A stretch of DNA of 64,000 bases from Lachnospiraceae bacterium (GCA_017440575.1 JAFSGY010000028.1:1-64000); one strand, 5' to 3'. Positions 18,003 through 26,995 are shown, counted from the first letter of the stretch. Notes: a model not told the origin generated them from the sequence alone. Program-made: numbers and translations.

Positions 18003-19236
18003 AAGAAAACCAGAGCTGCTCGTTCCGGCAAGCAGCCTTGAGGTATTAAAAACGGCTGTCATATATGGAGCGGATGCGGTATATATTGGTGGAGAGGCAT
18101 TCGGACTTCGTGCCAAGGCAAAGAACTTCTCGCCTGAGGATATGAAGGCAGGCATTGCCTTTGCTCATGAGCGAGGTGTGAAGGTATATGTAACGGCTAA
18201 TATTCTTGCACATAATAATGATCTGGATGGTGCAAGAGAGTATTTTGCGGAATTAAAGGAAATTGGTCCGGATGCACTGATTATCTCAGACCCGGGAATG
18301 TTTATGATTGCCAAGGAAGTGTGGCCGGAGGTTGAGATTCATATCTCGACACAGGCAAATAACACGAATTACCAGACTTATCGTTTCTGGTGGCAGCAGG
18401 GGGCAAAACGTGTGGTTTCAGCCAGAGAGCTTTCTCTTGCAGAGATTAAGGAAATCAGAGAGCATATTCCGGAAGAAATGGAGATTGAGAGCTTTATTCA
18501 TGGTGCGATGTGTATCTCTTATTCCGGAAGATGCTTGTTATCGAATTATTTTACGGGTAGAGATGCGAATCAGGGAGCATGTACTCATCCATGCAGATGG
18601 AAGTATGCGGTTGTAGAAGAAAAGCGCCCGGGTGAGTATCTTCCGGTATATGAAAACGAAAGAGGTACCTATATCTTTAATTCAAAGGACTTGTGTATGA
18701 TTGAGTACATTCCGGAGATTATCGATGCAGGAATTGACAGTCTCAAGATTGAAGGAAGAATGAAAACGGCTCTCTATGTGGCATGTGTAGCAAGAACCTA
18801 TCGCAAGGCGATTGATGATTATCTGGAGTCTGAGGAGAAGTATCGTGCCAATATGGACTGGTATCGTGCAGAGATTGCAAAGTGTACCTATCGTCAATTC
18901 ACAACAGGCTTTTACTTTGGCAAGCCAGATGAAAATACCCAGATTTATGACAGCAATACTTATGTGAATGAGTTTGTATATTTAGGAACTGTGGAATCAA
19001 TTGATGAGCGTGGGCTTGCTAAGTTTGAACAGCGTAATAAGTTCTGCGTGGGAGATACTATAGAACTGATGAAACGTGATGGACAAAATGTGGAGACGAA
19101 AGTCCTTGCTATGTATAATGAAGAGGGAGAGGTAGTAGAGAGTTGCCCTCACTCAAAACAGATTATTTATGTTGAGCTTAGTGTGAAGCCGGAGGCACAT
19201 GATATTATGAGGTGCTATAATGCATTGTCAGAGTAA
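17995..19236 (+). CDS. trhP: U32 family protein TrhP (tRNA 5-hydroxyuridine synthesis)
   Basis: 413-residue U32 "peptidase" family protein. The U32 signature lies at IESFIHGAMCISYSGRC with further Cys in GACTHPCRW, ligands for an Fe-S cluster. In Bacillus and E. coli, TrhP-type U32 proteins make 5-hydroxyuridine at tRNA position 34 from prephenate. The ATG at 17995 follows GGAGGAAATACAAG; the frame extends upstream to 17914 inside trmR without a ribosome site. It overlaps trmR by 8 bases, supporting a joint mo5U pathway. Only one copy is seen here, where Bacillus has two in tandem. Confidence 0.88.
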   Translation: MNRRKPELLVPASSLEVLKTAVIYGADAVYIGGEAFGLRAKAKNFSPEDMKAGIAFAHERGVKVYVTANILAHNNDLDGAREYFAELKEIGPDALIISDPGMFMIAKEVWPEVEIHISTQANNTNYQTYRFWWQQGAKRVVSARELSLAEIKEIREHIPEEMEIESFIHGAMCISYSGRCLLSNYFTGRDANQGACTHPCRWKYAVVEEKRPGEYLPVYENERGTYIFNSKDLCMIEYIPEIIDAGIDSLKIEGRMKTALYVACVARTYRKAIDDYLESEEKYRANMDWYRAEIAKCTYRQFTTGFYFGKPDENTQIYDSNTYVNEFVYLGTVESIDERGLAKFEQRNKFCVGDTIELMKRDGQNVETKVLAMYNEEGEVVESCPHSKQIIYVELSVKPEAHDIMRCYNALSE

Positions 19237-19281
19237 CTAAAAGAATACTTTTGGGAAAACGGATTCTATACAATTTTGTAG

Positions 19282-19421
19282 AAATGCAAGAAAATTTAGA
19301 GAAAGTATTGCATTTTGGGAATTGGTATATTATTTTATAACCAACAAAAGAAGCTTAAAAAGTAAGTATTATGAACAAAGGTGTTCCAAAAAATTGACTC
19401 TTTTTTTGGAGCACTTTTTTT
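19282..19421 (+). promoter_or_regulatory. Candidate promoter, inverted repeat and terminator-type hairpin in the glnN leader
   Basis: AAATGCAA (19282-19289) and TTGCATTT (19308-19315) form a perfect inverted repeat overlapping a possible -35 TTGCAT, with TATTTT 17 bases on. Further down, GTGTTCCAAAAAA (19381-19393) pairs with TTTTTTGGAGCAC (19402-19414), followed by seven T: a strong intrinsic terminator only 64 bases before glnN. No good promoter is visible after it, so it may be an attenuator for glnN rather than only the end of the trhP operon. Confidence 0.5.
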
Positions 19422-19484
19422 AAAAATATGTGATTAAAGAAAGAGAAGAAGACTTTATATATCAAGGAAAGTGAGGATGAATAT

Positions 19485-21596
19485 ATGAGCGAAATGCTGA
19501 ACGTGGAAAATATTTTTGCGGAAAAAGTATTCACGAATGCAAAGATGAAGGAAAGGCTTCCGAAAAAGGTGTATCAGGAAGTTATGAACATCATGGAGCA
19601 TGGTGGAGAACTTTCTATGGCAACAGCAGATGCAGTAGCTATGGCAATGAAGGACTGGGCAGTGGAAAATGGTGCAACACATTACTCTCACTGGTTCCAA
19701 CCGTTAACGGGTATTACAGCAGAGAAGCATGATTCCTTTATTACTCATCCTGACGGTCAGGGTAAGATGCTGATGGAATTCTCAGGTAAGGAGCTAATTA
19801 AGGGAGAGTCAGATGCGTCCTCATTTCCATCCGGTGGACTTCGTGCAACCTTTGAAGCAAGAGGCTATACAGCATGGGATATTACTTCTCCTGCATTTTT
19901 GAAGGATTCTGCATGCGGAACTATTCTTTGTATTCCGACAGCATTCTGTTCTTATACAGGTGAAGCTCTTGATAAAAAGACTCCACTTCTTCGTTCTATG
20001 GAGGCAATTAGTGAACAGGCGCTTCGTATCGTAAGATTATTTGGCAATACTGAGGCGAAGAAGGTAACGCCTTCTGTTGGTGCAGAACAGGAGTATTTCC
20101 TTGTAGATAAGGATTTGTATTTACAGAGAAAAGACCTTATGTTTGCAGGTCGTACGTTATTCGGTGCTCTTCCACCTAAGGGACAGGAGATGGAGGATCA
20201 CTACTTTGGTGTTATCAAAGAGCGTGTAGGCGCTTATATGAAGGACTTAAATGAAGAATTGTGGAAGCTTGGTGTAACAGCAAAAACACAGCATAATGAG
20301 GCTGCGCCGGCTCAGCATGAATTAGCTCCTATTTATGAAACAGCAAATATTGCAGTAGACCATAATCAGCTGGTAATGGAAGCAATGAAGAGAGTCGCTT
20401 ACAAGCATGATTTCAGATGTCTGCTTCATGAGAAGCCATATGCAGGTGTAAATGGCTCTGGTAAGCATGATAATTGGTCTATTACAACAGATAATGGTGT
20501 AAATCTCTTAGATCCAGGCGATACACCGAATAAGAATATTCAGTTTTTGCTCGTTCTTGCATGTATCATGAAGGCAGTAGATACGCATGCAGATTTACTT
20601 CGTCAGTCCGCATCTGATGTAGGAAATGATCTTAGACTTGGTGCAAATGAGGCACCTCCTGCTATTATTTCTATTTTCCTTGGTGAACAGCTAGAAGACG
20701 TAGTGACACAGTTAATTGAAACAGGCGATGCAACCAAGATTAAAAAGGGTGCAAGACTCAATACAGGTGTTTCTACCCTTCCTGATTTTGTAAAGGATGC
20801 AACAGACCGTAACAGAACTTCACCATTTGCCTTTACAGGTAATAAGTTTGAGTTCCGTATGGTAGGGTCTGCTGACTCCGTAGCAAGCCCGAATACCACC
20901 TTAAATGCTATCGTTGCAGAGGCATTCTGTGAGGCGGCTGATAGACTGGAGCAGGCAGAAGATTTGGATATGGCTATCCATGATTTGATTAAGGAATATA
21001 TGACAGAGCATCAGAGAATCATCTTCAATGGTGATGGTTATTCGGATGAATGGGTTGCAGAGGCTGAGAGAAGAGGCCTTCCGAATTTACATACCATGAT
21101 TGACGCCGCCTCTACCCTAACTACGGATAAGGCAGTGGCATTATTTGAGAAATTTGGTATCTTTACAAGAGTAGAGTTAGAGTCTCGAGAGGAGATTATT
21201 TACGAAACCTATGCAAAGACCATTAATATTGAAGCATTAACTATGATTGATATGGCAAGCAAGGATATTATTCCGGCGGTAACCTCTTATACAGGAGAGC
21301 TTGCTAATACCGTAATCGCTGTAAAGGAAGCAGGTGCTATGGGACTTGCACAGATGGAGCTGTTAAGCGAGGTAGATACCTTACTTGCAGAGACCAAGAA
21401 TGCCCTTACTACTTTGGAAAAAGAAACAGCCGCCGCAGCAGCTATTAAAGATGCTAAGAAACAGGCGTTCTACTATAAAGATGTTGTGAAAGTGGCAATG
21501 GATGCACTTCGTGCCCCGGTCGACAAGCTCGAAATGATTGTAGACAGCAGTATCTGGCCAATGCCAACCTATGGGGAGCTCATGTTCGAGGTATAA
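19485..21596 (+). CDS. glnN: Glutamine synthetase type III
   Basis: Makes glutamine from glutamate, ammonia and ATP in the cytoplasm. At 703 residues it has the length of GSIII rather than the 440-470 of GSI. Visible signatures: [26 protein letters not shown] with the GSIII-specific EAAPx[11 protein letters not shown] (ATP-binding) and [17 protein letters not shown], plus the C-terminal GSIII extension. The ATG at 19485 follows GGAAAGTGAGGA. It is a single gene, preceded by a hairpin leader and followed by a terminator inside a repeat element. GSIII is typical of gut Clostridia and Bacteroides. Confidence 0.96.
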   Translation: MSEMLNVENIFAEKVFTNAKMKERLPKKVYQEVMNIMEHGGELSMATADAVAMAMKDWAVENGATHYSHWFQPLTGITAEKHDSFITHPDGQGKMLMEFSGKELIKGESDASSFPSGGLRATFEARGYTAWDITSPAFLKDSACGTILCIPTAFCSYTGEALDKKTPLLRSMEAISEQALRIVRLFGNTEAKKVTPSVGAEQEYFLVDKDLYLQRKDLMFAGRTLFGALPPKGQEMEDHYFGVIKERVGAYMKDLNEELWKLGVTAKTQHNEAAPAQHELAPIYETANIAVDHNQLVMEAMKRVAYKHDFRCLLHEKPYAGVNGSGKHDNWSITTDNGVNLLDPGDTPNKNIQFLLVLACIMKAVDTHADLLRQSASDVGNDLRLGANEAPPAIISIFLGEQLEDVVTQLIETGDATKIKKGARLNTGVSTLPDFVKDATDRNRTSPFAFTGNKFEFRMVGSADSVASPNTTLNAIVAEAFCEAADRLEQAEDLDMAIHDLIKEYMTEHQRIIFNGDGYSDEWVAEAERRGLPNLHTMIDAASTLTTDKAVALFEKFGIFTRVELESREEIIYETYAKTINIEALTMIDMASKDIIPAVTSYTGELANTVIAVKEAGAMGLAQMELLSEVDTLLAETKNALTTLEKETAAAAAIKDAKKQAFYYKDVVKVAMDALRAPVDKLEMIVDSSIWPMPTYGELMFEV

Positions 21597-21613
21597 TATT
21601 CGTATATAGCAGA

Positions 21614-21767
21614 GCAATGCAAAATGATAAAAACCAACTACGCGCAAGTTCACTTGCGCTAGTTGGTTTTTTATTATTTTATAGTGCGAAGCACGCGACC
21701 GAGATGGAGTGAAGCGGAATCGAGGTTGGCGCATTGCGGAGTGGTGTTAGTCAGTGCGAAGCACGCG
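21614..21767. repeat. Dispersed branched element, copy A; includes the glnN terminator
   Basis: Outer stem GCAATGC (21614-21620) with GCATTGC (21731-21737). Arm 1: AAAAACCAACTA with TAGTTGGTTTTT, then GCGCAAG-TTCA-CTTGCGC, which with the T-run acts as the glnN terminator (21629-21672). Arm 2: CGACC (21696-21700) with GGTTG (21724-21728) closing a 23-base loop starting GAGATGGAG and ending GGAATCGA. GTGC-GAA-GCAC forms a small hairpin before arm 2. AGTGCGAAGCACGCG occurs twice (21683-21697, 21753-21767). Copy B at 29473-29596 has the same plan with 20 of 23 loop bases identical. Confidence 0.75.
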
Positions 21768-21776
21768 GGCTCACAT

Positions 21777-21995
21777 TTACAATTTCTGGTCTTCCTCATT
21801 TGGTATATATATTAAAATCTCTTCCACATTGCAATTCAAAATCCTGCATAAATCATTCAGAGTAGTTGTCGAAATTGGCTTATTATTTCGCAGTCGGTTG
21901 ATGAGGCTGCTGCTGATATTGTATTTGTGAATCATCGTATAGGTTGATTCGTTTTTTTGCTTTAAGGTATCAAAAAATGGGCTGTAATCAATCAT
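21777..21995 (-). CDS. Small XRE-family (Cro/CI-type) transcriptional regulator
   Basis: 72-residue helix-turn-helix protein; the HTH spans about residues 17-60 (YTMIHKYNISSSLINRLRNN, TTTLNDLCRILNCNVEEIL) with nothing beyond it, like the short YozG-type regulators. AGGAGGTGG sits before its ATG. It is divergent from the giant flagellin gene, with a perfect 13-base inverted repeat between them placed over the flagellin promoter. The obvious model is that it represses (or switches) that promoter and perhaps itself; this is inferred from layout. Confidence 0.85.
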   Translation of the reverse strand: MIDYSPFFDTLKQKNESTYTMIHKYNISSSLINRLRNNKPISTTTLNDLCRILNCNVEEILIYIPNEEDQKL

Positions 21996-22023
21996 AATCC
22001 ACCTCCTGATATAAGAGTAGGAT

Positions 22024-22064
22024 ATAGTCTATTTATTGACTATGCTCGATAAATAGACTATAAT
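22024..22064 (+). promoter_or_regulatory. Strong promoter embedded in a palindromic operator before the giant flagellin gene
   Basis: TTGACT (22036-22041), 17-base spacer, TATAAT (22059-22064) is a near-consensus sigma-A promoter pointing to 22219. Around it ATAGTCTATTTAT (22024-22036) and ATAAATAGACTAT (22049-22061) form a perfect 13-base inverted repeat with a 12-base gap, so one arm abuts the -35 and the other covers the -10. This is the geometry of a repressor operator. No sigma-28 site is seen. The remaining leader (22065-22218) is AT-rich without other clear signals. Confidence 0.8.
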
Positions 22065-22218
22065 GTAAATAAAATCTGCTTATAATAAATAAAGATTCAG
22101 AATATTTAAGCTGGTTATAGATTGAGATAACGGATAAAGAAATCAAAGTTATTTATTAATATGTGTAGTTTTTGGAAAAAAATGAGGGGAATGAATAGTA
22201 AAAGGAAGGAGTAGAGAT

Positions 22219-25200
22219 ATGGTTATTCAATGTAATTTACAGGCAATGAATGCGAATAGAAGCCAGGGGATTGTAAGGGGAAAACAGGCATCCTTAATGG
22301 AGAAGCTGTCATCAGGATTTAGAATTAACAGGTCTGCTGATGATGCAGCCGGATTATCCATTTCAGAAAAAATGCGCTTTCAAATCAGGGGATTAGAGCA
22401 AGGAGCAGACAATATTAATGAAGGAGTAAATTACTGTCAGGTAGCAGATGGAGCACTTAATGAGATACAGGATATGTTGCAAAGAATGAACGAATTAAGT
22501 ATTCAGGCTGCCAATGGTACAAACTCGTCAAAAGACAGAGAATATATAGATGAAGAAGTACAGCAGTTGAAGGCGGAGATAGATAGAATCTGTGTTACAA
22601 CAAAATATAACGAGGAATATATATTTAAATGCAAAGATAATGTGGATCTGTTTAAAGAGGTTTATAAGTTGGATTTTTCAGGATACCCCAATGATTTGTA
22701 TATATATAATGAGACTTATGATGATGCTACAGGGATTGCTACATACGGAGGTATTGCGTATAGAGGGAAAAGATATGCATGGGCAAGTATAAGTCCGCAT
22801 ATGTATGATAGCACGACTGGTATGTTTAGAAAGGGAAAGTATACCTTAAGGGGTGATGATGGTTCTTATCTTACTTTGGTTTGTGAAGAAGGAAGTGAAC
22901 CACCGCAGGTTTCGAGAGAATTTGTAACATCTGCAGATGAAAAGGGGATTTATGTAAACGGTGAGCTTATACCTTGGGAAGACGTAAAGAATTCATCAGG
23001 TCAAAAATTTGACAGTGAAAATTTTTTAGCAGAACCATATTATTTTAATTATCATGGTGTTACAACTTCCTTTACTCCTGATTATATGGATTCCTATGAG
23101 GATGTGCGTTGTAAAATTTCAGGAACCAGATGGAAAAGTACGTATAAAATTCCTGTAGAGAATACGGCTCTTTATGCAGATTTTTCGAAATCTTATGCAG
23201 CTTTTGCAGATAATTCAGAAGTAGAAAAATTTTTAAATGGAATTCCGGTACTGGATAATGAGTATATACTGCATGCAGGAGATGGGACGAATGGTACCTT
23301 TGATGGTGTATGGATAGAACAAAATAATAGTATCCTTGCAGGCTCACAAAAAACATGGGCAGAAATAGGGATTTCAAATTGGGGAGATGGTAGTGAAGAG
23401 ATATGGTCGGATATAACGTATAAATATATATATGATCAGACAGATAGTACGCAGTTGGGATTTACATTTCAGGTTATAAATGAAATAAGCAAAGATTCTG
23501 TAATTGATGCTTTGGATAATGTTAATCTTTCACAGGTTAATGGGTATGAACTTGAAAATTATGCAAAAGTAGATGTAGATAGAACGAATTCGAATATTTT
23601 ATCTGCTTTGATAGGAAGAGATACAATCCATATTACTCTGGAAGAAGAATATGAGCTGGGAAGGGATTATTCTACAGGGAGTGACGAATTTGGAAGAGAG
23701 GACTTAATGTGTGATGGAAGTGCATTCTCGGTTAATTATAGTGGTATTGCAGACGCTTTCGGAGATGGAAATATTACTCAGAAAAAATACTCTAATACTC
23801 AAGCTGAAACAAATGCGATTGTTAATAGTATAAAATCACAAATAAAGAGTGATATGGGAAGCTATCTTGAGGTAATTAAAGCAAGGTATTTTGAGGGAGC
23901 CAGAGAACCAGGAAATATCAATTTAGCAGCACTTATCTCAGGCAATAATATTACGGGTAATGGAGGTAATACATATTTAGAGGATGCTGTTACGTTTGAT
24001 TTTACGGATGCTTCATTAAATGCGACACAGACTTTTACGAATACTACGACTTTTGCAGGAGCAAGTATAGATTTCTCGGGACTTGGTAATACTTACGAGC
24101 TAGCAGATTTGATAGGGATGGGATTTAACTCTACTTGTCAAACCTGTAATAATCATTATAGTATTCAATTCACAACGCTGGACGTTACTAATACTGCATG
24201 GAAAAATGCAAGTGTAGATGGCAATACATATGGTTATAGCTATGAGCAACAGGGAAAGGATCATACGTTATATATAGACATTCAATCTATGAAGGACAGT
24301 GGTGCGATTAATGATGGAGTATCATTTACCGATGCGCTTCTTGGGATTATTAAGGATGCAGGATATGATTTTCATTATACACAATACGCAACGTATGATA
24401 ATAATGCAGTATTGTATCTTTACGATAATAGACCGCAGTATGTAGAAAATGGAGTTTCTACAGCAACAGATGCATCGTTTTCTCCATATGCTTATGCGTT
24501 CAATAGTATAGCTGAATTTGAATTAAATTTATTTGACGAGAGTGATATGACAGAAGGAATCAGTGTGAAATATGAATATGATTATAGTGAGTTGTATGAG
24601 TCGGATAGGTTATATTTTGAAACACAGTTAGATAATTCTAATGGTAAATATATTTATAACGATACGACACAAAAATATGAGTTGTATAATGCAGCCAATG
24701 TAGCGCATGCAGGAAAAAACAGATATAACATAACGGATATTAGAATGGATACACAAGGACAGAGCATGGATGAATATCTGGAACATTTTATAAGGAATGA
24801 GATTTTTACAGATGTTGCAAATAATACAGAAATGGCTTTGGTTGGTGCTTATGCAAAATATCGTATAGAGGGAAGAGAAAATCCGAATAAAGCAATGGTT
24901 ACAGAATATAATACACCAATACAGATTATGCCTACAAGAAGAGTGGAGAGAGAGCAGACTGAATATTTAAGGATACAGTGCAGTTCTAATATAAAGGATA
25001 ACATTCTTATAGAAAAACAAAAATTATCAGTACAACGGTTGGGATTAGGGCGGCTTTCGGTGGCATTGCAGGGACAGGCAACAAGGGCAATCGATGCTAT
25101 TGGAGAAGCAATCTCGAAGGTAAGTACGATAAGAAGTCTTTTTGGTTCATATCAAAACAGATTGGAGCATGCGTATGCGATTAATTTAAATACACATGAA

Positions 25201-25350
25201 AACACGCAAGCAGCAGAAAGCGTTATTCGTGATACAGATATGCCAGAAGCTATGGTAGAGTATTCGAATACAAAAATTTTGCAGGAAGCAGGAGTAGCAA
25301 TGCTGACACAGGCTAACCAGAGTAATCAAGCGGTGTTGTCACTGTTATAA
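22219..25350 (+). CDS. Giant flagellin with a large central insertion
   Basis: 1043-residue flagellin, against 270-500 in ordinary ones. The N-terminal D0/D1 part (about 1-145) is canonical: KLSSGFRINRSADDAAGL, EGVNYCQVADGALNEIQDML. So is the C-terminal part (about 930-1043), with SVIRDTDMPEAMVEYS and the ending NQSNQAVLSLL. Between them about 780 residues form variable, surface-exposed domains rich in Asn, Asp and Tyr. No HExxH protease motif is present, unlike flagellinolysins. It carries about ten Cys, including a CQTC pair (about 638-641), although flagellins normally have none. GGAAGGAG precedes the ATG. Codons and base content are more AT-rich than in neighbours, suggesting acquisition. 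It is controlled by the XRE/operator region. Confidence 0.9.
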   Translation: MVIQCNLQAMNANRSQGIVRGKQASLMEKLSSGFRINRSADDAAGLSISEKMRFQIRGLEQGADNINEGVNYCQVADGALNEIQDMLQRMNELSIQAANGTNSSKDREYIDEEVQQLKAEIDRICVTTKYNEEYIFKCKDNVDLFKEVYKLDFSGYPNDLYIYNETYDDATGIATYGGIAYRGKRYAWASISPHMYDSTTGMFRKGKYTLRGDDGSYLTLVCEEGSEPPQVSREFVTSADEKGIYVNGELIPWEDVKNSSGQKFDSENFLAEPYYFNYHGVTTSFTPDYMDSYEDVRCKISGTRWKSTYKIPVENTALYADFSKSYAAFADNSEVEKFLNGIPVLDNEYILHAGDGTNGTFDGVWIEQNNSILAGSQKTWAEIGISNWGDGSEEIWSDITYKYIYDQTDSTQLGFTFQVINEISKDSVIDALDNVNLSQVNGYELENYAKVDVDRTNSNILSALIGRDTIHITLEEEYELGRDYSTGSDEFGREDLMCDGSAFSVNYSGIADAFGDGNITQKKYSNTQAETNAIVNSIKSQIKSDMGSYLEVIKARYFEGAREPGNINLAALISGNNITGNGGNTYLEDAVTFDFTDASLNATQTFTNTTTFAGASIDFSGLGNTYELADLIGMGFNSTCQTCNNHYSIQFTTLDVTNTAWKNASVDGNTYGYSYEQQGKDHTLYIDIQSMKDSGAINDGVSFTDALLGIIKDAGYDFHYTQYATYDNNAVLYLYDNRPQYVENGVSTATDASFSPYAYAFNSIAEFELNLFDESDMTEGISVKYEYDYSELYESDRLYFETQLDNSNGKYIYNDTTQKYELYNAANVAHAGKNRYNITDIRMDTQGQSMDEYLEHFIRNEIFTDVANNTEMALVGAYAKYRIEGRENPNKAMVTEYNTPIQIMPTRRVEREQTEYLRIQCSSNIKDNILIEKQKLSVQRLGLGRLSVALQGQATRAIDAIGEAISKVSTIRSLFGSYQNRLEHAYAINLNTHENTQAAESVIRDTDMPEAMVEYSNTKILQEAGVAMLTQANQSNQAVLSLL

Positions 25351-25372
25351 AGAGGTTAAAGGAGTTTAAGGT

Positions 25373-25972
25373 ATGGCGGATGTTTATAATATAGTAAAAG
25401 AAGAAGGCGTTTTTCTTGCAAAGGAACTGGAAAAATTGCGAAGAAAAAAAGAGATAGGAAAGGTTGTAGTGACTTGCAAAAGAGAAACAAGTGATGAGAT
25501 TAAGAGATATAAGCGAGCTTTTCTTTTGAATGAGGGTACAACGCAGCTTTTTTATGAAGCAAAGGGATTTTGTGCAGGGATAGATGAACATAGTATGTTT
25601 CTAGATATAGAAGCGGAAACGTGTCATGTGGTTTATAAATTTGACGATAATGTTAACTGGAAAATAATTGACTTAGAGATAATTGACAAAGAACTGGTAA
25701 AGGAGGTAATTACGAAGCATAAACAAAGAATGGGAAGGGCAGAGGTATATGCTTTTTTGGTAATAGTCAGCTTCGCTTATAAATATGGATATTCTAATGT
25801 TTTTTGCATAAATGAAAAACAGAAAATAAAAGAATTTTTTAAAAATATTATAGATTGTGAAGATATGGGAGAGAGTGAATTTGGACTTGAATCAAAGGTG
25901 ACAGAGAAGATTTTTAGAGAAGTTATGAAAACGGAATTTTGTCAAAATTATTCTCCAATATTTAAAGCATAA
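25373..25972 (+). CDS. Unknown 199-residue protein paired with the giant flagellin
   Basis: Not recognised. Soluble, mixed charge, five Cys, no transmembrane segment or signal peptide. The N-terminal half starts with a charged helix (VYNIVKEEGVFLAKELEKLRRKK) and a beta-rich part; the C-terminal half is helical (about 110-199). It starts at ATG 25373 behind AAAGGAG, 22 bases after the flagellin stop, so it is almost certainly cotranscribed. It does not show FliS, FliW, CsrA or FliB features by eye. A flagellin-specific chaperone, modifier or regulator is the natural guess, but unproved. It is AT-rich like the flagellin gene. Confidence 0.75.
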   Translation: MADVYNIVKEEGVFLAKELEKLRRKKEIGKVVVTCKRETSDEIKRYKRAFLLNEGTTQLFYEAKGFCAGIDEHSMFLDIEAETCHVVYKFDDNVNWKIIDLEIIDKELVKEVITKHKQRMGRAEVYAFLVIVSFAYKYGYSNVFCINEKQKIKEFFKNIIDCEDMGESEFGLESKVTEKIFREVMKTEFCQNYSPIFKA

Positions 25973-26190
25973 CGAATTACACAAGTAAAGGAAAGAGCCT
26001 GTTTAATCCTCGTTCTGTAAGCAATGGTAGTACAGATATTAGAGGAAGTTCATGATAGAAAAGGTGAATTGTAATACTGCTTTGATGGAATGAGTTGTGA
26101 CACAATATTCCCCAAATAGATATTTTGTCAAAATATATAGAAAAATAAGAAGCTATATGCTATGCTAATATATATTAAAACGAACATAAA
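25973..26190 (+). other. Intergenic stretch with a possible gene-tail remnant
   Basis: The frame from about 25973 reads SKGKSLFNPRSVSNGSTDIR and ends in TGA near 26054, with no start codon or ribosome site of its own. It looks like the 3' end of a lost gene, perhaps cut when the flagellin block arrived. The rest is AT-rich, with no clear promoter. Confidence 0.25.
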
Positions 26191-26208
26191 ATGTGTGGAG
26201 GGAAAAAG

Positions 26209-26646
26209 ATGATTTTGTTTTGGTTCTTAGCGGGATTAGGAGTAATATTTAGTATTGCGTTATATGTTTTGTATGGCTTTTCTCATATGAAAGCATTAAA
26301 GATGATGGGGTATCAGAATGCTTGGGCAGCATGGATTCCTTTTTATAAGTCCTACGCATTGGCAGATTGTATTCCTGAGACGAAGGGTGAGGTCAAGATG
26401 GCTAGTTTATCTATTCCAGGCGATTTATTTAAGTTCTGGTGGATTCTTAGCTTTTTAGTAGGATTTATTCCGGGAATTGGCACTCTTGCATCCATTGCAA
26501 TTAATATTTTCTGTGGCGGCTTTTGCTATACCAGTATTTATTCTATACTAGAGAGAAAGCCTAAGAATGAAGTGGAGACCATTGGTTATTTGTCAGGATG
26601 GCTTAATATTATTGCAAGCTTTAAGTTTTTGGCATATGAAAAATAG
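26209..26646 (+). CDS. Small multi-pass membrane protein
   Basis: 145-residue membrane protein with about three to four hydrophobic segments (about 2-22, 75-95, 95-112 and a weaker C-terminal one). The stretch GYQNAWAAWIPFYKSYALAD resembles DUF5684-type proteins of unknown function. The ATG at 26209 follows GTGGAGGG; the in-frame ATG at 26191 lies upstream of that ribosome site. It is monocistronic with a terminator at 26677. No functional link to neighbours is apparent. Confidence 0.7.
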   Translation: MILFWFLAGLGVIFSIALYVLYGFSHMKALKMMGYQNAWAAWIPFYKSYALADCIPETKGEVKMASLSIPGDLFKFWWILSFLVGFIPGIGTLASIAINIFCGGFCYTSIYSILERKPKNEVETIGYLSGWLNIIASFKFLAYEK

Positions 26647-26676
26647 TGGTATGTAGAGGTACTGTGGTAAGTAAGA

Positions 26677-26712
26677 GGCAGAGAAATTCGTTTGATTTAC
26701 TCTGCCTTTTAT
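26677..26712 (+). terminator. Terminator after the small membrane protein
   Basis: GGCAGAG (26677-26683) pairs with CTCTGCC (26700-26706), followed by TTTTAT. Confidence 0.75.
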
Positions 26713-26772
26713 AAACTAAAAATTGTACAGAAAAAAGTACAAAAATAAATTTAAAAAAAATAAAAAAAGTAC

Positions 26773-26801
26773 TTGCTTTTTTTTGAGACATGCTATATAC
26801 T
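26773..26801 (+). promoter_or_regulatory. Promoter of tRNA-Gln
   Basis: TTGCTT (26773-26778), 17-base spacer, TATACT (26796-26801), 42 bases before the mature tRNA. Confidence 0.65.
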
Positions 26802-26843
26802 ATCCATTGTGCTGATGAGTTACACAGTCACTTAAATAAATAA

Positions 26844-26915
26844 AGCGCTATCGCCAAACGGTAAGGCAACGGACTCTGACTCCGTCATTTCAAGGTTCGA
26901 ATCCTTGTAGCGCTG
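26844..26915 (+). tRNA. tRNA-Gln (CTG anticodon)
   Basis: Full cloverleaf: acceptor AGCGCTA with TAGCGCT; D arm GCC/GGC; anticodon stem ACGGA/TCCGT with loop CTCTGAC, anticodon CTG at 26876-26878; T arm CAAGG-TTCGAAT-CCTTG; discriminator G. CCA is not encoded. It decodes CAG. Confidence 0.95.
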
Positions 26916-26920
26916 CTAGG

Positions 26921-26953
26921 AAAGCTCTCGTATATTCAACGAGAGCTTTTTTC
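26921..26953 (+). terminator. Terminator after tRNA-Gln
   Basis: AAGCTCTCGT (26922-26931) pairs with ACGAGAGCTT (26939-26948), followed by TTTTTTC. Confidence 0.92.
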
Positions 26954-26995
26954 TTCGGAAGATGACAAGGCGGTTGTAAGATAAAGGAGAACGAT

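Noticed and set aside
19394..19426. TTGACT in the glnN leader as a -35
   Set aside because: It is the loop of the terminator hairpin, and no -10 lies 16-18 bases downstream.
22100..22140. Sigma-28 promoter for the giant flagellin
   Set aside because: The only similar string, ACGGATAA, has two mismatches and no TAAA at the right distance.
22219..25350. Flagellinolysin (protease-bearing flagellin)
   Set aside because: No HExxH motif anywhere in the central insertion.
26191..26208. ATG at 26191 as start of the small membrane protein
   Set aside because: GGAGGG lies after it and directly serves the ATG at 26209.
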